A DNA stretch of 9,740 nucleotides from DASZHJ01 sp035263705 (GTDB lineage Bacteria; Pseudomonadota; Alphaproteobacteria; ATCC43930; CGMCC-115725): positions 1 to 9,740 of the forward strand of contig DATFRA010000263.1 of assembly GCA_035263705.1 (NCBI GenBank), given 5' to 3'. The first letter of the stretch is position 1. Every line of letters starts with the position of its first letter. A program made the position numbers and the translations under genes. The notes under the pieces are model-generated. The model did no database searches. It worked only from the letters and a program-made list of their open reading frames with translations, and was not told the origin of the DNA. This document shows positions 6,220 through 9,740 of this stretch, one piece after another.

Positions 6220-8445
6220 ATGCGCCGGTCCGCCGTCGCCGTCATCGCCATTCTCGCCGCCGTGCAGCTTGGCCCCTCTGCCGGAGATGCGGCGACCAAG
6301 CTCCAACCGTCCGGCCCGGACCGGAACCAGCCCGTGCTCTTCCTCGCCGACGAGATCCAGCAGGACGAGGCGCTGGGGCTCGTGGTGGCGAAGGGCCACG
6401 TGGAGTTCTCGCAAAAGGACCAAACCCTGCTGGCCGACGTCGTCACCTACAATCAGAGGACCAACCTGGTGACCGCGTCCGGACATGTCAGCCTGATGGA
6501 CCCGTCGGGCACGGTGGTTTTCGGCGACTACATGGAACTCACCGATGACATGCGGGACGGCTTCATCCAGAACGCGCGGGGGCTGCTCTCCGATCGGTCT
6601 CGGATCGCCGGAAATACCGGCCGGCGCACGGACGGCAACATCACGGAGATCCGTCGCGCCGTCTACTCGCCCTGCGATCTCTGCGCGAAGGACCCGACGG
6701 CGCCGCCGCTCTGGCAGATCAAGGCCGATCGAATGGTGCATGACAAGGCGCGGCAGACCGTCGAAATGTACGACGCGACCATGGAATTCTACGGCATGCC
6801 CGTCGTCTACCTGCCCTACCTCTCGGAGCCCGATCCGACGGTGAAGCGCAAGAGCGGTTTTCTGGTTCCGACATTCGGACACTCGGCGTCGATCGGCAAT
6901 TTCTTCCACGTGCCGTATTACATCGTCCTCGATACCGACAAGGACATGACGCTGGAGCCCATCGTCACGACGGAGGCCGGCGCGGCGATTCTGGGCGAAT
7001 ATCGCCAGCGGTGGGGCTACGGCAATATCAAGGTCAACGCCAGCGGCGCCTACACAAACCAAACCGATCGGAACGACCAGCCGATCTCTTCGATCGACAA
7101 GTTTCGCGGACACTTTTTCGCCAACGGCGAATTCGATCTCAGCAACGACTGGCGCACCAGATTCGACATCGAGCGTAGCTCGGACCAGACCTACATGCGT
7201 CGCTTCGGGTTCGGCGGCGCGGAGGCCTTCCTGGAGAGCCGGGCGTACGCGGAGGGATTCGCCGGTCGAAGCTATACGCTGATCGACAGCTACGTCTTTC
7301 AAAGCTTGCGCTTTGGCGTGGGCGACAGTACCCAGCCCATCGTCCTGCCGACGGCGACCTACAACTGGGTGAGTCGTCCCGATGGCTGGGGCGGGCGATG
7401 GAACGTCACGGCTAATGCGTTCAATATGTTCCGCCCGGTCGGCACTGACATCCGCCGCCTCTCGGCAGGCGCCAACTGGCAAGTGCCGTTCGACGGTGCG
7501 ATCGGCGACCGTTTTACCCTGACCGCGGGCGCGCGCGGCGACGCCTACCAATCCGACAAGGTGATGCTCTCCACGGCGCAGCCCTCCGCCGACGGCGTGC
7601 TGGCCGGACGCGTCTTTCCGCAGGCGAAGCTCGAGTGGCACTATCCCTGGGTTCGCCACGGCAAGGGGTCCAGTCAGGTCATCGAGCCGGTGGTCGCCTT
7701 CATCGCCGCGCCCAACGGCGGCAATCCCGCGGAGATTCCCCCAGAGGACAGCAAAGGCTTCGAGTTCGACGACACGAGCCTGTTCGTAATGAATCGCTTT
7801 CCAGGCTACGACCGCGTGGATTCCGGCCAGCGCATCGACTACGGCCTGACAGGCGGGATCTACGGCGATCGCGGCGGCAGCACGCGGTTCCTGGTCGGCG
7901 AGAGCTATCGCCTGCAAAGAAACGGACCGTTCCTGCCGGGGTCCGGCCTGAACACGCAACGGTCGGACGTGGTCGGCCGGCTCTCGGTGTCGCCGCAGCC
8001 CTATCTCGATCTGGTCTACCGCTTCCGGTTGGACTCCCAGAGCCTCGCGTCGCGCCGCCAGGAGATCGACGCGCTCGGCGGGCCGCGCAGCCTTCGGCTG
8101 AAAATCGGGTATATCAATATCGCGCAGGACCCCCTGGTACCCGATCTGCAGAAGCGACACCAGATCACCGGCCAGGCGATCGCGCAGCTGAGCCAATACT
8201 GGTCGGTCGCGCTGTTCGGCACCCGCGACATCGGCAGCTCGACCAACACCCTCAACTCGGGCGTCGCCGCCACCTACCGGGACGAATGCCTGAGCTTCTC
8301 CGCCGCGGTCACCCATGTCGGCACCCGCGACCGCGACGTGCGCCCGGGCACCACCGTGCTGTTCTCGGTGATCTTCAAGAACCTCGGTGAAGTCGACCTG
8401 ACGCCCTACTCGACCGGGAGCTCGATCCCCGCGCCAGTGTTCTAG
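6220..8445 (+). CDS. lptD: LPS assembly outer-membrane protein LptD
   Basis: LptD forms the outer-membrane barrel that, with the lipoprotein LptE, inserts LPS into the outer leaflet. The 741-residue precursor starts with a signal peptide (about residues 1-25). Next comes an OstA/LptA-like beta-jellyroll domain (about 38-165: ADEIQQDEALGLVVAKGHVE, then TLLADVVTYN and ASGHVSL). A YSPCDLCAKDP motif at 149-159 gives C152 and C155. The barrel begins around the conserved RKSGFLVPTFG (210-220) and SIGNFFHVPYY (224-234), and ends in the terminal phenylalanine typical of barrel proteins. A third cysteine, C690, lies in RDECLSF near the C-terminus. E. coli LptD has four cysteines forming two N-to-C disulfides; here only three are present and none lies near the mature N-terminus. 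GAGGA at 6202-6206, inside the end of lptG, is 13 bases from the ATG. Confidence 0.96.
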   Translation: MRRSAVAVIAILAAVQLGPSAGDAATKLQPSGPDRNQPVLFLADEIQQDEALGLVVAKGHVEFSQKDQTLLADVVTYNQRTNLVTASGHVSLMDPSGTVVFGDYMELTDDMRDGFIQNARGLLSDRSRIAGNTGRRTDGNITEIRRAVYSPCDLCAKDPTAPPLWQIKADRMVHDKARQTVEMYDATMEFYGMPVVYLPYLSEPDPTVKRKSGFLVPTFGHSASIGNFFHVPYYIVLDTDKDMTLEPIVTTEAGAAILGEYRQRWGYGNIKVNASGAYTNQTDRNDQPISSIDKFRGHFFANGEFDLSNDWRTRFDIERSSDQTYMRRFGFGGAEAFLESRAYAEGFAGRSYTLIDSYVFQSLRFGVGDSTQPIVLPTATYNWVSRPDGWGGRWNVTANAFNMFRPVGTDIRRLSAGANWQVPFDGAIGDRFTLTAGARGDAYQSDKVMLSTAQPSADGVLAGRVFPQAKLEWHYPWVRHGKGSSQVIEPVVAFIAAPNGGNPAEIPPEDSKGFEFDDTSLFVMNRFPGYDRVDSGQRIDYGLTGGIYGDRGGSTRFLVGESYRLQRNGPFLPGSGLNTQRSDVVGRLSVSPQPYLDLVYRFRLDSQSLASRRQEIDALGGPRSLRLKIGYINIAQDPLVPDLQKRHQITGQAIAQLSQYWSVALFGTRDIGSSTNTLNSGVAATYRDECLSFSAAVTHVGTRDRDVRPGTTVLFSVIFKNLGEVDLTPYSTGSSIPAPVF

Positions 8446-8567
8446 GCTCGCGCTCTCGGAAGTGGTATTTTTCGAGCCCGGTTGCCACGCGGTCCGGGCC
8501 GCCTGGAAGTGGCGGGGCGGTCGGGCACCGCCGGAGCGATGGCACACTGGCTCGAGTTGGACGATCA
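8446..8567 (+). other. Gap between lptD and surA with possible stem-loops
   Basis: This 122-base spacer is the only sizeable gap in the export operon. CCGCC (8499-8503) can pair with GGCGG (8511-8515 or 8516-8520), while GGCGGT (8516-8521) can pair with ACCGCC (8527-8532) across a five-base loop, so alternative folds compete. An 8-base direct repeat GGAAGTGG occurs at 8458-8465 and 8505-8512. I see no convincing -35/-10 pair and no canonical terminator. The surA ribosome site is weak: GGA about nine bases before the ATG at 8568. Confidence 0.35.
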
Positions 8568-9740
8568 ATGAAACACTTCGCTGCAGCTCTCGTTCTGGTC
8601 CTGGTCGGCGCGATCACGGCCGCCGCACAGGAGACGCGCATCGCCGCCATCGTCAACGACGACATGATCTCGCTCGGTGATCTCGAGGCTCGCGTGCAGC
8701 TCGTGCTGATGTCCTCACAGATGCCCGACAATCAGCAGGTGCGGCAGCGCGCGACGCCCCAGGTGCTGCGCACGCTGATCGACGAGAAGCTCGAGGTGCA
8801 GGAGGCCAAGAAGCTGAACATCACGGTGAACGAGGACGAGATCAACAAGAGCCTCGACCGTATCGAGCAACAGAACAATATGGCCAAGGGTGGGCTCGAG
8901 AAGCTGCTCGAGACGCACAGCATTCCCCGCTCCACGCTGATGGACCAGATCAGGTCCTCGCTCATGTGGAACAAGCTGGTGGAGCAGAAAATCGGCCCAA
9001 CCGTCAGCATCTCAGACGAGGAGGTCAAGGACACGCTTGCCCGCATCAAGCAGGAGATCGGTAAATCGCAGTACCGGATCGCCGAGATCTACCTGGCGAT
9101 CGACAACCCAAGCCAGGAGGCCGACGTCAAGGCACTCGCGGACCGCCTGATCGACCAGATTCACCAGGGCGCGAGCTTCAGCGCCGTGGCGCAGCAGTTC
9201 TCGCAATCCCCGAGCGCCGCCGTCGGCGGCGATCTCAGCTGGCTCACGGCCGCGGAGCTGCCGCGCGACATCGCCGCGGCTGTGCCGACCATGCAGGCGG
9301 GCCAATTGTCCGCGCCGATCCGCACAGCCGGAGGCTATTACATCGTGGGAATGGTGGATCGGCGGACCTTCGGCACGCCGGGCCCGGGCGATATGCTGGT
9401 CACTTTTGCGCGGATCATGTTCCCGTTCGCTTCCCAAGCCGACTCCGACAAGCAAAAGGCGTTTATCGCGGCTCAGCAGGTGAGCGAGACCGCGAAGAGT
9501 TGCGACGACATGAAGCGGATCGGACAAGAACGCGCGCCGCAGGCCTCGGGCGAGATGCGCGACGTCAAGGTCGGCAGCTTGCAACCGGGGTTCAAGGACC
9601 TGATCGCCACCCTGCAGCCCGGCCAGGTGAGCAAGCCGCTGAATGCCGGTGCCGGCGCGGTCGTAGTCATGCTCTGCGAGCGCAAGGAGCCGCCCTCGCA
9701 GATCCCGACCCGCGATCAGCTGGTGGATACGCTGACGAGA
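8568..9740 (+). CDS. surA: SurA-like periplasmic chaperone/peptidyl-prolyl isomerase, cut by window edge
   Basis: This is the first 391 codons of a SurA-type protein, which escorts unfolded outer-membrane proteins such as LptD through the periplasm. No stop occurs before the right edge. A signal peptide (MKHFAAALVL... AAA) probably ends near residue 20, before QETRIAAIVNDDMISLGDLE, the standard SurA chaperone-domain opening. Helical chaperone sequence runs to about 160, with IDEKLEVQEAKKLNI at 71-85. A parvulin domain follows at about 170-262: YRIAEIYLAI, then FSQSPSAAVGGDLSWL (211-226) and the closing GGYYIVGMVDRR (255-266). A second parvulin-like region (about 278-372) is more diverged, with VGSLQPGFKDLI at 335-346. 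It contains two cysteines, C312 and C370. By family comparison little of the protein is missing, but the true end is unseen. Position directly after lptD supports the assignment. Confidence 0.92.
   Translation, partial: MKHFAAALVLVLVGAITAAAQETRIAAIVNDDMISLGDLEARVQLVLMSSQMPDNQQVRQRATPQVLRTLIDEKLEVQEAKKLNITVNEDEINKSLDRIEQQNNMAKGGLEKLLETHSIPRSTLMDQIRSSLMWNKLVEQKIGPTVSISDEEVKDTLARIKQEIGKSQYRIAEIYLAIDNPSQEADVKALADRLIDQIHQGASFSAVAQQFSQSPSAAVGGDLSWLTAAELPRDIAAAVPTMQAGQLSAPIRTAGGYYIVGMVDRRTFGTPGPGDMLVTFARIMFPFASQADSDKQKAFIAAQQVSETAKSCDDMKRIGQERAPQASGEMRDVKVGSLQPGFKDLIATLQPGQVSKPLNAGAGAVVVMLCERKEPPSQIPTRDQLVDTLTR

Noticed and set aside
5166..6548. A plus-strand open frame of 460 codons in another frame of lptG.
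   Set aside because: Arginine-, alanine- and histidine-rich out-of-frame translation of lptG and the start of lptD; no independent support.
8445..8478. GGCTCG...ATTTTT...CGAGCC as a terminator after lptD.
   Set aside because: The stem is only six base pairs with a 22-base loop, and the T run lies inside the loop rather than after the stem.
8541..8556. TGGCAC upstream of surA as a sigma-54 promoter.
   Set aside because: The matching -12 TTGC element is absent at the required spacing.
5002..8568. A minus-strand open frame of 1188 codons opposite lptG-lptD.
   Set aside because: It is antisense to two clear genes. Its translation is rich in arginine, histidine, aspartate and glutamate with no domain, the usual shadow of GC-rich third codon positions.

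Overview
The window is GC-rich throughout, with G or C at nearly every third codon position. It carries the gene block found around the lipopolysaccharide (LPS) export genes of alphaproteobacteria. The gene order (pepA divergent from lptF-lptG-lptD-surA), the LptD cysteine pattern and TTGACN-17-TAGACN style promoters all suggest an alphaproteobacterium, perhaps Rhodospirillales-like. The species cannot be named from sequence alone. No mobile element, CRISPR array, tRNA or rRNA was seen.

Left half, minus strand, in transcription order: a divergent control region (about 3815-4003); a 621-residue polytopic membrane protein (3814-1949) resembling GT-C glycosyltransferases; a GT2 glycosyltransferase fused to a GtrA membrane domain (1876-710); and the first 199 codons of pepA, leucyl aminopeptidase (598 to the left edge). 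The first two genes look like an envelope-glycan pair. The GT2-GtrA protein would load a sugar onto a polyprenyl-phosphate carrier, and the membrane protein could transfer that sugar on the periplasmic side. In many proteobacteria pepA lies directly opposite lptF, so these two genes appear to sit within that junction.

Right half, plus strand: lptF (4004-5116), lptG (5116-6213), lptD (6220-8445) and the first 391 codons of a surA-like gene (8568 to the right edge). LptF and LptG are the permease subunits of the LptB2FG transporter that extracts LPS from the inner membrane. LptD is the outer-membrane LPS translocon. SurA is the periplasmic chaperone that helps fold outer-membrane barrels, LptD being its classic client. 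lptF-lptG overlap by one base and lptG-lptD are six bases apart, so they are almost certainly co-transcribed. surA follows after a 122-base gap.

The regulatory DNA is the least routine part. A perfect TATAAT ends exactly six bases before the lptF ATG with no usable Shine-Dalgarno sequence, which predicts a leaderless lptF mRNA. The opposite strand has a well-spaced promoter for the membrane-protein operon, a stem-loop at its predicted 5' end, and a long GC-rich dyad between the two promoters. I found no clearly new system. The glycan pair beside LPS export and the leaderless lptF start are the points most worth following up.
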